This document shows, piece after piece, positions 47,979-57,664 of a stretch of 64,000 nt of DNA. The stretch comes from Vibrio cidicii (GTDB lineage: Bacteria > Pseudomonadota > Gammaproteobacteria > Enterobacterales > Vibrionaceae): the NCBI RefSeq assembly GCF_009763805.1, contig NZ_CP046804.1, positions 1,984,001-2,048,000 of the forward strand. The letters run 5' to 3'. Each line of letters begins with the position of its first letter. Position 1 is the first letter of the stretch. Position numbers and translations under genes: made by a program. Below the pieces are notes generated by a model. It was not told the origin of the DNA. It searched no databases and was given only the letters and a program-made list of their open reading frames with translations.

Positions 47979-49238
47979 ATGAAAAACGCGATACAGGGCG
48001 CGCAAATGTTGTTTGTCGCCTTTGGTGCCTTGGTGCTTGTGCCTTTGCTGACCGGACTTGACCCGAACGTCGCTCTGTTTGGTGCAGGTGTCGGCACATT
48101 ACTATTCCAACTGATCACCCGCCAAAGCGTGCCTATTTTCCTTGCCTCTTCTTTCGCTTTTATCGCTCCCATCATGTTCGGTATCCAAACTTGGGGGATC
48201 GGGGCAACCATGGGTGGCCTGATGGCGGCGGGATTTGTTTACATCATTCTTGGCGCTTTTATCAAGATCCGTGGCGTGGAGTTCATTCACAAACTGCTGC
48301 CACCTGTGGTGGTAGGTCCGGTGATCATTGTTATCGGTCTCGGCCTGGCCCCAGTTGCCGTTAATATGGCTCTCGGTAAAACCGGCGATGGCGCAGTACA
48401 ACTGGTCGATGGCAATGCCGCGCTGTGGATCTCTTCCATTTCTCTGCTGGTGACCATCGCCATGAGCGTGTTTGCCAAAGGTTTCCTGAAACTTCTGCCT
48501 ATCTGTGGTGGCATCGCCGCAGGCTACGCGGTCAGTCTAGGTTTTGGTGTGGTTGATTTCACGCCCGTCGCTCAAGCGGCGTGGCTCGCTATGCCAAACT
48601 TCACCACACCAGAGTTCAATATCAACGCGATTCTGTTCATGATCCCAGTGGCTATCGCTCCCGCCGTAGAACACGTCGGTGATATGTTGGCGATCTCCAA
48701 CGTGACAGGCAAAAATTACCTGAAAAAACCCGGCCTACATCGCACGATTGCCGGTGACGGAATTGCAACCATCGCCGCATCTATGGTCGGTGCACCGCCA
48801 AATACCACCTACAGTGAAGTGACTGGCGCGGTTATGCTGACCAAAGCGTTTAATCCGGTCATCATGACTTGGGCTGCGATCACCGCCATCGTTCTCGCTT
48901 TGGTCGGTAAACTCGGTGCTCTCCTACTCACCATTCCAGTGCCAGTGATGGGCGGCATCATGATTTTGCTGTTTGGCTCAATTGCGACTGTCGGTCTCAA
49001 TACGCTGATCAAAAACCACGTTGACCTGCACAAATCACGCAACCTAGTGATTGTTGCCGTCACATTGGTGTTCGGTATTGGTGGCATGGCCTTTGGTATT
49101 GGTGAGTTCAGCTTACAGGGCGTTAGCCTCTGCGGCATCGTTGCCATCGCACTCAACCTGATCCTGCCACAAGACCTAGGCGAGAATCACGTGGTGGATA
49201 ACGCGCAAATGGAAGAGGAGGCCGACGCGAAAAGCTAA
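47979..49238 (+). CDS. uraA: Uracil/xanthine permease UraA
   Basis: Proton-coupled uracil transporter of the NCS2 family. The 419-residue protein has about 14 hydrophobic segments. Family motifs include PAVEHVGDMLAISNVTGKNY and GAPPNTTYSEVTGA, the substrate-binding QH- and NXXXXTXXXXXXG-like regions. The start follows GGGAAC-type sequence. Lies next to upp, with which it cooperates in uracil salvage. Confidence 0.94.
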   Translation: MKNAIQGAQMLFVAFGALVLVPLLTGLDPNVALFGAGVGTLLFQLITRQSVPIFLASSFAFIAPIMFGIQTWGIGATMGGLMAAGFVYIILGAFIKIRGVEFIHKLLPPVVVGPVIIVIGLGLAPVAVNMALGKTGDGAVQLVDGNAALWISSISLLVTIAMSVFAKGFLKLLPICGGIAAGYAVSLGFGVVDFTPVAQAAWLAMPNFTTPEFNINAILFMIPVAIAPAVEHVGDMLAISNVTGKNYLKKPGLHRTIAGDGIATIAASMVGAPPNTTYSEVTGAVMLTKAFNPVIMTWAAITAIVLALVGKLGALLLTIPVPVMGGIMILLFGSIATVGLNTLIKNHVDLHKSRNLVIVAVTLVFGIGGMAFGIGEFSLQGVSLCGIVAIALNLILPQDLGENHVVDNAQMEEEADAKS

Positions 49239-49264
49239 GCTCCTCTTGTATTTCAGAGAAACAA

Positions 49265-49293
49265 AACGCCTGACATTGCTGCCAGGCGTTTTT
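49265..49293. terminator. Terminator between uraA and upp
   Basis: AACGCCTG/CAGGCGTT stem with a T run on the plus strand. Lies between the convergent uraA and upp genes and could act in both directions. Confidence 0.82.
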
Positions 49294-49318
49294 CTTTGCA
49301 ATCGAGTTTTACTTCGGC

Positions 49319-49945
49319 TTACTTGGTACCAAAGATTTTGTCACCCGCATCACCCAGACCAGGGACAATGTAGCCTTTGTCATTCAATTTTTCGTCGATT
49401 GCCGCACAATACAGTTCAACATCTGGATGTGATTTTTCCAGTGCAGCTATACCTTCAGGAGCCGCGACAAGAACCAGCACTTTAATCTGCTGACACCCTT
49501 TTTCTTTCAAAAGGTCGATGGTTGCGATCATCGAGCCGCCAGTCGCCAACATAGGATCGACCACTAAAGCGATGCGCTCTTCCATATTAGAAGCAAGCTT
49601 GTTGAAATATGGGATTGGCTCGAGCGTCTCTTCATCGCGGTAGATACCCACAACACTAATACGTGCGCTTGGCATGTGCTCCAAAACGCCATCCATCATT
49701 CCCAAACCCGCACGTAAAATTGGCACAACCGTGACTTTTTTACCCTTGATTTGATCCACAGCAACTGGGCCATTCCAACCTTCAATAGTCACTTTTTCCG
49801 TTTCAAAATCGGAAGTGGCTTCGTAGGTTAAAAGACTGCCAACTTCCGTTGCCAATTCGCGAAAACGCTTAGTGCTGATATCACCTTCTCTCATCAAACC
49901 AATCTTATGTTTTACAAGAGGATGTTTTACTTCAACAACTTTCAT
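49319..49945 (-). CDS. upp: Uracil phosphoribosyltransferase Upp
   Basis: Converts uracil and PRPP to UMP. The start [20 protein letters not shown] (49945) gives 208 residues; an in-frame ATG 15 bases earlier is less likely. Motifs are [11 protein letters not shown] and [12 protein letters not shown] (PRPP-binding loop). Ends [10 protein letters not shown], typical of Upp. Confidence 0.97.
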   Translation of the reverse strand: MKVVEVKHPLVKHKIGLMREGDISTKRFRELATEVGSLLTYEATSDFETEKVTIEGWNGPVAVDQIKGKKVTVVPILRAGLGMMDGVLEHMPSARISVVGIYRDEETLEPIPYFNKLASNMEERIALVVDPMLATGGSMIATIDLLKEKGCQQIKVLVLVAAPEGIAALEKSHPDVELYCAAIDEKLNDKGYIVPGLGDAGDKIFGTK

Positions 49946-50042
49946 GTCTATCTCCGGCAATATAGATAAATTTTAAACAAACTGACCGATTATAAACGAT
50001 TTCGTCACGAATTTCTCGTCACAAAGCGCAAGAAAAAAACTC

Positions 50043-50058
50043 GCGCAAACGTTTGCTC
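50043..50058 (+). promoter_or_regulatory. PurR-like operator upstream of purM
   Basis: GCGCAAACGTTTGCTC matches the PurR consensus ACGCAAACGTTTGCGT at 13 of 16 bases with a perfect core. It overlaps the -35 region of a possible promoter (TAGAAT at 50077-50082), 65 bases ahead of purM. Confidence 0.72.
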
Positions 50059-50122
50059 TTTATATTCGAGCACTGGTAGAATAGCGCCGTTTTCATATCC
50101 AACTTAAAACGAGGACTTCCCC

Positions 50123-51163
50123 GTGAGTGGTAATAACTCTTCTCTGAGCTATAAAGATGCTGGTGTAGACATCGATGCAGGCAATGCCCTAGTCGAACGT
50201 ATTAAAGGTGCGGTTAAGCGCACACGTCGTTCTGAAGTCATGGGCGGCCTTGGTGGATTCGGCGCACTGTGCGAACTGCCAACTAAATACAAGCAGCCAG
50301 TTCTGGTGTCGGGCACCGACGGTGTAGGAACCAAACTGCGTCTCGCTCTGGATATGAACAAACACGACACCATCGGCATCGACTTAGTCGCGATGTGCGT
50401 CAACGATCTTATTGTGCAAGGCGCTGAACCTCTATTTTTCCTTGATTACTACGCAACAGGCAAGCTGGACGTAGATACCGCTGCGGCCGTGGTCTCTGGC
50501 ATTGCGGATGGTTGCGTACAAGCCGGTTGTGCTTTGATCGGTGGCGAAACCGCGGAAATGCCGGGAATGTATGAAGGCGAAGACTATGATGTCGCAGGTT
50601 TCTGCGTTGGCGTGGTCGAAAAAGAAGAGATCATTGATGGCAGCAAAGTCGCAGCAGGCGATGCGTTGATCGCTGTTGGTTCAAGCGGGCCACATTCAAA
50701 TGGCTATTCACTTATCCGTAAAATTCTTGAAGTGTCTGGCGCAGACAAGAACGAAGAACTGGCAGGACGTACCATTGGTGAACACCTGCTGGAACCCACC
50801 AAGATCTATATTAAGTCAGGTCTAAAACTGATTGCTGAACACGACATTCATGCGATTTCGCACATCACTGGTGGTGGTTTCTGGGAAAACATTCCGCGCG
50901 TGCTGCCTGAAGGTACCAAAGCGGTGATTGATGGCAAGAGCTGGCAATGGCCAGTCATCTTCCAATGGCTACAAGAGAAAGGCAACGTAGACACACACGA
51001 AATGTACCGCACATTCAACTGTGGTGTTGGCCTGATTATCGCTCTCCCACAAGCGCAAGCACAAGCCGCAGTGAAACTGCTGCAAGAGGAAGGCGAAAAC
51101 GCTTGGGTTATCGGCGCGATCGCGAAAGCGGAAAGCGGCGAAGAGCAGGTTGAGATTCACTGA
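50123..51163 (+). CDS. purM: Phosphoribosylformylglycinamidine cyclo-ligase PurM
   Basis: AIR synthetase of purine biosynthesis. GTG start (50123) giving [20 protein letters not shown], 346 residues. Family motifs are [33 protein letters not shown] and [13 protein letters not shown]. Precedes purN and shares the PurR-like box. Confidence 0.96.
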   Translation: MSGNNSSLSYKDAGVDIDAGNALVERIKGAVKRTRRSEVMGGLGGFGALCELPTKYKQPVLVSGTDGVGTKLRLALDMNKHDTIGIDLVAMCVNDLIVQGAEPLFFLDYYATGKLDVDTAAAVVSGIADGCVQAGCALIGGETAEMPGMYEGEDYDVAGFCVGVVEKEEIIDGSKVAAGDALIAVGSSGPHSNGYSLIRKILEVSGADKNEELAGRTIGEHLLEPTKIYIKSGLKLIAEHDIHAISHITGGGFWENIPRVLPEGTKAVIDGKSWQWPVIFQWLQEKGNVDTHEMYRTFNCGVGLIIALPQAQAQAAVKLLQEEGENAWVIGAIAKAESGEEQVEIH

Positions 51164-51186
51164 TCCTTCCGCCGACGACAAGCAAA

Positions 51187-51214
51187 CAGAATGAGGACTT
51201 ATGTCCTCATTCTG
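51187..51214 (+). terminator. Perfect 12-base stem hairpin between purM and purN
   Basis: CAGAATGAGGAC/GTCCTCATTCTG with a 4-base loop, followed by CTATTTACG. The stem is strong but the T run is weak, so it may be an attenuator or a transcript-stabilising end for purM. Confidence 0.6.
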
Positions 51215-51303
51215 CTATTTACGCCACTAAAAACCCTGAAAGAGTTAGGTATTCTGCCACTCTTTAGCGCAATAAACAGACTCACCAGGACATTGACACT
51301 CAG

Positions 51304-51946
51304 ATGAAAAATATCGTGGTACTTATCTCCGGTAGCGGTAGCAATCTTCAGGCGATCCTTGAAGCCTGCCAATCTTCCATCACTAACGCCCAAGTTCGCG
51401 CGGTGTTTTCTAACAAAGCAGAAGCTTATGGCCTGGAACGCGCGCGACAATTTGATGTGGCGACCCATTTTGTTGATCCGAAACCTTTTACTAATCGAGC
51501 GGATTTCGACCAAGTGTTGATGGAGAAAATCGACACTTATCAGCCAGATATCATCGTCCTCGCCGGCTACATGCGAATTCTTAGTGGCGAGTTTGTGCGC
51601 CACTATTTAGGCAAAATGATCAATATTCATCCGTCGTTATTGCCGAAATACCCCGGATTACACACTCACCAACGCGCCATTGACGCAGGGGATAGTGAAC
51701 ACGGAGCCAGCGTGCACTTTGTGACAGAAGAACTCGATGGCGGCCCTGTCATTTTACAAGCCAAAGTGCCGGTGTTTACGGATGACGATGCCGCGACGCT
51801 CGCCACACGCGTGCAAACTCAGGAACACAATATTTATCCTTTGGTAGTCAAATGGCTGGCTGACGAAACGCTTGGTAATGAAAAATGGAGCGGCCTATCT
51901 CGATGGCTTGCAGCTTGGCGCATCGGGCTACGCAGCGGACGAATAG
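51304..51946 (+). CDS. purN: Phosphoribosylglycinamide formyltransferase PurN, frameshifted
   Basis: GAR transformylase of purine biosynthesis. MKNIVVLISGSGSNLQAIL and the catalytic region MINIHPSLLPKYPGLHTHQRAIDAG with ASVHFV are normal. The frame breaks at KWLADE (about residue 187), where GACGAAACGC (51866-51868) must be GACGAACGC. It then reads RLVMKNGAAYLDGLQLGASGY and stops at 51944-51946, 213 residues. As written, translation runs about 158 bases further, through the terminator hairpin. Probable sequence error. Confidence 0.92.
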
Positions 51947-51967
51947 TGCAAGTGATTCATTGGAAAG

Positions 51968-51994
51968 AAAAAGGTTGCGTTGTGCAACCTTTTT
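51968..51994. terminator. Bidirectional terminator after purN
   Basis: AAAAAGGTTGC/GCAACCTTTTT hairpin, directly after the corrected purN stop and before the convergent glutamine amidotransferase gene. This placement supports the corrected stop. Confidence 0.88.
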
Positions 51995-52001
51995 ATCTTG
52001 A

Positions 52002-52847
52002 TTATTCCAGTGGTTCTGTCGGCGCTTGGCAACTGGGCTTTGGCGCAGCAAACGTCACATCCTTAAGTTGTGGCGCATTGGTGATAATCCGTTCACCAAA
52101 GTGAAACAGGCCATATTCACCGGGCTTCATTCGTTGCCATGCTTCATTGCCCGTCAAAGGCTGAGTAGCAATCACTGAAACCACATCGTTAGGGGTGGTC
52201 TCTTCTTGGAAGTTGATCTCCACGTCTTCATCCAGTAAAGCGGCTTTACCAAACGGGGCGCGACGAGTGATCCAGTACAGATGATTGGTGCAATAGGTCA
52301 TCACATATTCCCCATCGCTCATCAGCATGTTAAACACCCCTTTTTCCTTCAGCACTTCGCAGCATGAAGCCAAATAGGTGAAAACACTTTCCATATCTTG
52401 TGGAGTTTCAGGATAGCGTCGCTCTAACTGGTTGAGCAGCCAACAAAATGCTTTTTCACTGTCGGTTTGTCCAACAGGGCGATGTCGACCAGAATCAAGC
52501 GTGTGGTAATCGCTCAGTTGACCGTTGTGGGCAAATGTCCAGTAACGTCCCCACAGTTCACGGGTAAATGGGTGGGTATTTTCCAGCGAAACACCACCAC
52601 GGTTAGCTTGACGAATATGGCTGATCACCGAACAGCTTTTGATCGGATAACTTTGCACCAGTTCAGCGATTTTTGACTCACAGCTCGGTTTGGGATCTTT
52701 AAAGGTGCGAAAGCCCTTCCCTTCATAAAAGGTAATCCCCCAACCATCGCGATGTGGCCCCGTTTTCCCGCCACGTTGCATCAATCCCGTAAAACTGAAA
52801 CAGATGTCAGTGGGGACATTCGCGCTCATACCGAGCAATTCGCACAT
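52002..52847 (-). CDS. Class II glutamine amidotransferase (YafJ-like)
   Basis: Ntn-hydrolase with N-terminal catalytic Cys directly after Met (MCELLGMSANVPTDICFSF, start 52847). Further family phrases include GWGITFYEGKG, SHIRQANRGGVSLENTHPF and WTFAHNGQL. An upstream ATG would bury the catalytic Cys, so this start is preferred. About 281 residues. The substrate is not known. Confidence 0.9.
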   Translation of the reverse strand: MCELLGMSANVPTDICFSFTGLMQRGGKTGPHRDGWGITFYEGKGFRTFKDPKPSCESKIAELVQSYPIKSCSVISHIRQANRGGVSLENTHPFTRELWGRYWTFAHNGQLSDYHTLDSGRHRPVGQTDSEKAFCWLLNQLERRYPETPQDMESVFTYLASCCEVLKEKGVFNMLMSDGEYVMTYCTNHLYWITRRAPFGKAALLDEDVEINFQEETTPNDVVSVIATQPLTGNEAWQRMKPGEYGLFHFGERIITNAPQLKDVTFAAPKPSCQAPTEPLE

Positions 52848-52869
52848 GCTAAAACAACTCCCTGCAAAA

Positions 52870-52884
52870 AGAGGCAAAGCCTCT
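52870..52884 (-). terminator. gmhA terminator
   Basis: AGAGGC/GCCTCT short stem followed on the minus strand by TTTTTGCAGG, immediately after the gmhA stop and before the YafJ-like gene. Confidence 0.65.
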
Positions 52885-52885
52885 G

Positions 52886-53461
52886 TTATTCCATCTCTTT
52901 TTCGATCAATTGAATGATGATGTGGATGATCTTGATATGCACTTCCTGAATGCGATCGGCGTAACCAAAGTGTGGGACACGGATCTCAACGTCTGCCAGA
53001 CCTGCCATTTTGCCGCCATCTTTACCGGTTAACGCGATGGTTTTCATCCCTTTCGCTTTAGCCGCTTCAATCGCTTTAAGAATGTTGCCAGAGTTGCCTG
53101 AAGTAGACAGACCAAACAACACATCACCTTGTCGGCCGACCGCTTCAACGTAACGTGAGAAGACGTATTCGTAACCAAAATCGTTGCTGACACAAGACAA
53201 GTGGCTCGGATCAGAGATAGCAATGCCAGCGTAACCCGGGCGGTTTTCACGGTAACGACCGGTTAACTCTTCGGCAAAGTGCATTGCATCACAATGGGAA
53301 CCACCATTACCACAAGAGAGGACTTTGCCATCTTGTTTGAATGAATCAGCAATCATTTTTGCTGCCGCTTCAATTTGGGCAAGATTGTGCTCGTCGCTGA
53401 GGAACTTGTTCAGAACTTCAGCCGCTTCCGTCAACTCATTTCTAATCAGATCTTGGTACAT
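52886..53461 (-). CDS. gmhA: Sedoheptulose-7-phosphate isomerase GmhA
   Basis: First step of ADP-heptose synthesis for LPS inner core. The 191-residue SIS-domain protein has [28 protein letters not shown], with metal-binding His and Glu, and [13 protein letters not shown]. Ends [13 protein letters not shown]. Divergent from fadE, with yafJ-like downstream, matching E. coli fadE-gmhA-yafJ. Confidence 0.96.
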   Translation of the reverse strand: MYQDLIRNELTEAAEVLNKFLSDEHNLAQIEAAAKMIADSFKQDGKVLSCGNGGSHCDAMHFAEELTGRYRENRPGYAGIAISDPSHLSCVSNDFGYEYVFSRYVEAVGRQGDVLFGLSTSGNSGNILKAIEAAKAKGMKTIALTGKDGGKMAGLADVEIRVPHFGYADRIQEVHIKIIHIIIQLIEKEME

Positions 53462-53805
53462 AAGATGTTCTCTTTTTTTGTTGGCATGTCACGCAGTGCG
53501 CTCACGTTGGCAGGGCCGTGTAGCTCCCCTGCTCATAGATAGGCTGAGTTTACCCACAAACAGGAAATTGTGTCGACACCAGAGGGCGAGATTTCGGCGA
53601 TTTGTAAAGCGCTTTGAGGCGATCTGATGTCGAAATCACCATTGGAATCTCAAATTTAGAATTTTAGCTCTACTAAGATCACTTTTTGCTCAGAATTTGG
53701 TTTTACATTTCTTTAATAATTTGATTACACTTAAGCCAACTGGTTCGACCTCTTACCAACCCACAGACGTACCATAAATCAAACAGTCTGATAAGGAACA
53801 CACAT
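53462..53805. promoter_or_regulatory. gmhA/fadE intergenic region
   Basis: 344 bases without a gene between the divergent gmhA and fadE. It contains a possible fadE promoter, TTTACA (53702-53707), 18 bases, TACACT (53726-53731), and the FadR-like operator at 53738-53754. I see nothing else specific. Confidence 0.6.
53738..53754 (+). promoter_or_regulatory. FadR-like operator at the fadE start site
   Basis: AACTGGTTCGACCTCTT resembles the FadR consensus (AACTGGTCNGACCNGTT-type). It sits directly after a possible -10, so FadR binding would block fadE transcription when acyl-CoA is absent. Inference from sequence similarity. Confidence 0.6.
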
Positions 53806-56251
53806 ATGGACATCTTGCTCTCTATACTGGCGATGACCGCGGTGCTTGGCTTTACGCTCTATCACCGTCTGTCTCTAACCAAATCCGTTACTCTGCTGAC
53901 CTTAACTATGCTGGCGCTCACCGTTGCTGACTACGCCAGTTCGGTTGGTTGGCTGTGCTATTTTCTGCTTTTGGCTGCACTTGCTGTACCCTCACTGCGT
54001 CAATCGCTCATCAGTGCTAAGGCGCTGAAGCTGTTCAAGCAGGTATTGCCTGCGATGTCGCAAACCGAAAAAGAAGCGCTCGATGCTGGTACAGTTTGGT
54101 GGGAAGCGGAGCTGTTCAAAGGCAAGCCAGAATGGGAAAAATTACACGCCATTCCTGCGCCGAAACTGTCGGCTGAAGAACAAGCGTTTCTTGACGGCCC
54201 TGTCAACGAAGTGTGTGCGATGGTCAGCGATTACCAAGTGACCCACGAGCTGGCAGATTTACCGCCGGAAGTATGGCAATACCTGAAAGATCACAAATTC
54301 TTCGCCATGATCATCAAGAAGAAATACGGTGGTCTGGAGTTTTCTGCTTACGCGCAGTCATTGGTGTTGCAAAAACTGACCGGCGTTTCCGGCGTTCTTT
54401 CTTCTACCGTCGGCGTACCAAACTCGCTTGGCCCAGGTGAACTGCTGCAACATTACGGGACAGAAGAGCAGAAGAAACTACTACCTGCCGCGCTTAGCGG
54501 AAGGTAAAGAGATCCCCTGTTTTGCTCTGACAAGTCCAGAAGCGGGCTCAGACGCGGGCTCAATCCCAGATTATGGCGTAGTTTGCAAAGGCAAATGGGA
54601 AGGCAAAGAAGTCCTTGGGATGCGCCTGACTTGGAACAAACGCTACATTACCCTCGCGCCAGTGGCGACAGTACTCGGTTTGGCATTTAAGCTGCGCGAC
54701 CCAGAGGGCCTGCTAGGCGATAAAGAAGATCTCGGTATTACCTGTGCCTTGATCCCAACGCACATCAAAGGCGTGGAAATTGGCAATCGCCACTTCCCAC
54801 TCAACGTGCCGTTCCAAAATGGCCCTACCCGCGGTAAAGACATTTTTGTGCCAATTGATTTCATCATTGGCGGACAAAAAATGGCCGGCCAAGGCTGGCG
54901 TATGCTGGTTGAGTGTCTGTCGGTTGGCCGTGGTATCACCTTGCCATCGAACTCAACGGGCGGCATTAAATCCGCGGCGTTGGCGACGGGGGCCTACTCT
55001 CGCATTCGCCGTCAGTTCAAACAACCGATTGGCCAATTAGAAGGGGTTGAGGAAGCACTGGCACGTCTTGGCGGTAACGCCTACGTGATGGACGCGGCGA
55101 GCAACTTAACCGTGGCAGGTATTGATCTGGGTGAGAAACCATCGGTGATCTCGGCCATCGTCAAGTACCACTGTACCCATCGTGGTCAGCGCAGCATTAT
55201 TGATGCGATGGACATCGTCGGTGGTAAAGGCATCTGCTTAGGCCCATCCAACTTCTTGGCTCGTGGTTACCAAGGCGCACCGATTGCAGTGACCGTGGAA
55301 GGGGCGAACATTCTCACTCGTTCGATGATCATTTATGGTCAAGGGGCGATTCGCTGCCATCCTTATGTTCTGCAAGAAATGGAAGCCGCCTATTCGGATA
55401 AATCGGATGCGGTTGAGCAATTTGACGCAGCGCTGGCTGGTCACGTGAGCTTTACCATGAGTAACTTGGTGCGCAGTATTTGGTTTGGTTTAACCGACGG
55501 CTACGGCTCTAGCGCGCCAACCAAAGATGCGACCAAGCGTTACTACCAGCAGTTGAACCGTTACAGTGCCAACATGGCGCTGCTCTCAGATATCTCGATG
55601 GCGGTTTTAGGCGGCTCACTGAAACGTCGTGAGCGTTTGTCTGCGCGTTTGGGCGATATCCTAAGCCAGCTTTACTTAAGCTCAGCAACGCTAAAACGCT
55701 TTGAGCAAGATGGTCGCCCAGCCGAAGATCTGGCACTGGTTCATTGGGGTCTGCAAGACAGCTTGAAACAGGCCGAAGTGGCCATCGATGAGTTCTTGGC
55801 AAACTTCCCGAACAAGGTGATTGGCAAAGCATTACGTGTGTTGATCATGCCATTTGGCCGTGTGCGTAAAGCGCCAAGCGACAAAATTGACAGCCAAGTG
55901 GCGCGCATTCTGCAAACACCATGCGCAACACGCAGCCGTATTGGTCGCAATCAATACCTGCAACCGACTGAGCACAACGCAGCTGGTAAGATTGAGCTGG
56001 CACTCTCTGTGATTTTGCAAGCGGAGCCGGTATTTGACAAAGTGTGCAAAGAGATTGGTGAGCGTCGTCCGTTCATGCGTTTGGATGAAGTGGCACAAAT
56101 TGGTCTGGAACGTAAGATCATCAGTGTCGAAGATGCCGAGCTACTTAAAGAAGCCGAGCAACATCGCCTCTACACCATCAATGTGGATGACTTTGCTCCC
56201 GAGCATCTTGCCGCGAGCCAAGCGAGTAAAGTGATGGATAACGTCGCTTAA
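53806..56251 (+). CDS. fadE: Acyl-CoA dehydrogenase FadE, frameshifted
   Basis: First step of fatty-acid beta-oxidation. The N-terminus has membrane segments ([20 protein letters not shown] onward), as in FadE. The frame breaks at YGTEEQK (about residue 223), where AGAAGAAACTAC (54475-54477) must be AGAAGAACTAC. It then reads [29 protein letters not shown]. Corrected length is 814 residues, standard for FadE. The C-terminal FadE-specific domain is intact. A terminator follows. Probable sequence error. Confidence 0.92.
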
Positions 56252-56272
56252 TCTTCACTGCATAAAAAAACC

Positions 56273-56303
56273 AAGCGGGAGCCATCGGCTCCCGCTTTTT
56301 TTT
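56273..56303 (+). terminator. fadE terminator
   Basis: AGCGGGAGCC/GGCTCCCGCT 10-base stem with a 3-base loop and a run of T. A textbook intrinsic terminator. Confidence 0.92.
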
Positions 56304-56405
56304 CTTGTTAGATCGCGTGCTCAATCCCTTCTCTGAAAGAGGGGTTAAAACTTTTGAAGCCTTTGTCGCAAGTTTCCAAACCACTGTTTCTTTGTTTCAA
56401 AGCCA

Positions 56406-57656
56406 CTATTTCTTCGGTACTTCCAACTGCATTTCTGGAATCGCTTGGCGCTTCGCACGAATCTTGCTCCAGACAAACCAACCGATAAGACCAAGAATAA
56501 TCACCACCAAGTTACCTACGGCGATCATAATTAAACCTTGTTTACGATCTTCTGCGCGTTGCGCCAACATGCGTTGCTCTTCTTCAATACGGCGCTGCTC
56601 GGCGAGTTCCGCCTCTTTGGCTTTACGCGCCGCTTCAATATCGACTTCCTTAACCACGCTGAAGGTTTGCTCTGCAATAGGAAAGACAAGCGGGCGCTGA
56701 GTCGCCGCATCGGTGGCGTACACGTCACCTTTCCAAGAATAAATGCCGATTTGATGGGTGCTGTCTAAGCTCATCTCCGCTTTCAGCGCCTCTTTCTCAG
56801 CTTGACCTTGTACATAGTTAACAAAAGAATCCGGCGCAGTTTGCTCAATATGCACCGCAAGAGATCCCGGCGCGACCATTCCTTGCTCACCCGAGACAAC
56901 AAAGCGGTGCGGCTGCCCTTCACGGCGAGATTGAATAAAAGTCGTCGACACCGGGCTCGGATAAACCAGCACATTTTGCTCTTTGGCGCGCAAAAACACC
57001 CCATTACCCGAGGTGATTCGTGCGCGGTACTTACCCGGTTCCACTTCAATTGGCAATCGCACAGTAAACACACCATCACCGGGCCTTTCATCCAAACCCT
57101 GCCCATCATCGCTAAAATCACCGAGTACCACAGGCACAGGGCGCGCTTCTTTCACCAACTCCTGTTCATTTTCAACGTACTTGGTCAAGGTGACACGCAA
57201 GTTTACCCGATCGAGAAAATCACGCAGCACCAAAGGCTGCCCATCTGATGCTAAACGGGCAGTAAATTTAATCACTTCACCACGATAGAGCCGATTAGGG
57301 AACGGATCCGTGCTTAAAGTGAGATGGGAAATTAAACGGATATTATTCTTCGGTGTCACTTTGCCGACCGCCTGCCACGGCCCAGGCATCGGCTTCTCAA
57401 TCGAAACAATATCCATCGCGGGCTCTTGATACCAACGCACGTTGTCGTAGGTTTTCCACGCATAATATTTATGTCCGTCTGGGCGAACCAACACCACAGG
57501 TTGAGACGGGTTTTCACGATAGATAAGAAAAGTGATCTGGTCGATGGTCGGATCAACACGAAAACGGTTATCCAATAAGGACATGGTTGATTCTGTCGCC
57601 GCCTGACTCACGCAACTGACCAATAACATGACAACGACTGATAATGTCCTCAACAT
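56406..57656 (-). CDS. TIGR03503-family membrane protein
   Basis: A protein of about 416 residues from MLRTLSVVVMLLVSC (57656), with a signal peptide ending SQAAT. A long periplasmic beta-rich part carries immunoglobulin-like phrases (YRARITSGNGVFLRAKEQN). A charged coiled-coil follows (EIDIEAARKAKEAELAEQRR-like, about 325-370). A C-terminal membrane helix (GLIMIAVGNLVVIILGLIGW) precedes a short tail. It matches the TIGR03503 family; function unknown. Its start overlaps the end of dnaQ's downstream region. Confidence 0.82.
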   Translation of the reverse strand: MLRTLSVVVMLLVSCVSQAATESTMSLLDNRFRVDPTIDQITFLIYRENPSQPVVLVRPDGHKYYAWKTYDNVRWYQEPAMDIVSIEKPMPGPWQAVGKVTPKNNIRLISHLTLSTDPFPNRLYRGEVIKFTARLASDGQPLVLRDFLDRVNLRVTLTKYVENEQELVKEARPVPVVLGDFSDDGQGLDERPGDGVFTVRLPIEVEPGKYRARITSGNGVFLRAKEQNVLVYPSPVSTTFIQSRREGQPHRFVVSGEQGMVAPGSLAVHIEQTAPDSFVNYVQGQAEKEALKAEMSLDSTHQIGIYSWKGDVYATDAATQRPLVFPIAEQTFSVVKEVDIEAARKAKEAELAEQRRIEEEQRMLAQRAEDRKQGLIMIAVGNLVVIILGLIGWFVWSKIRAKRQAIPEMQLEVPKK

Positions 57657-57664
57657 AGATTCTC

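Noticed and set aside
55509..56098. Antisense open frames inside fadE
   Set aside because: They are shadows of the fadE coding frame with no ribosome site or family similarity.
286..56251. Programmed ribosomal frameshifting at the GAAAC sites
   Set aside because: No consistent slippery heptamer, downstream pseudoknot or stop context is visible, and the genes concerned are not known to use frameshifting.
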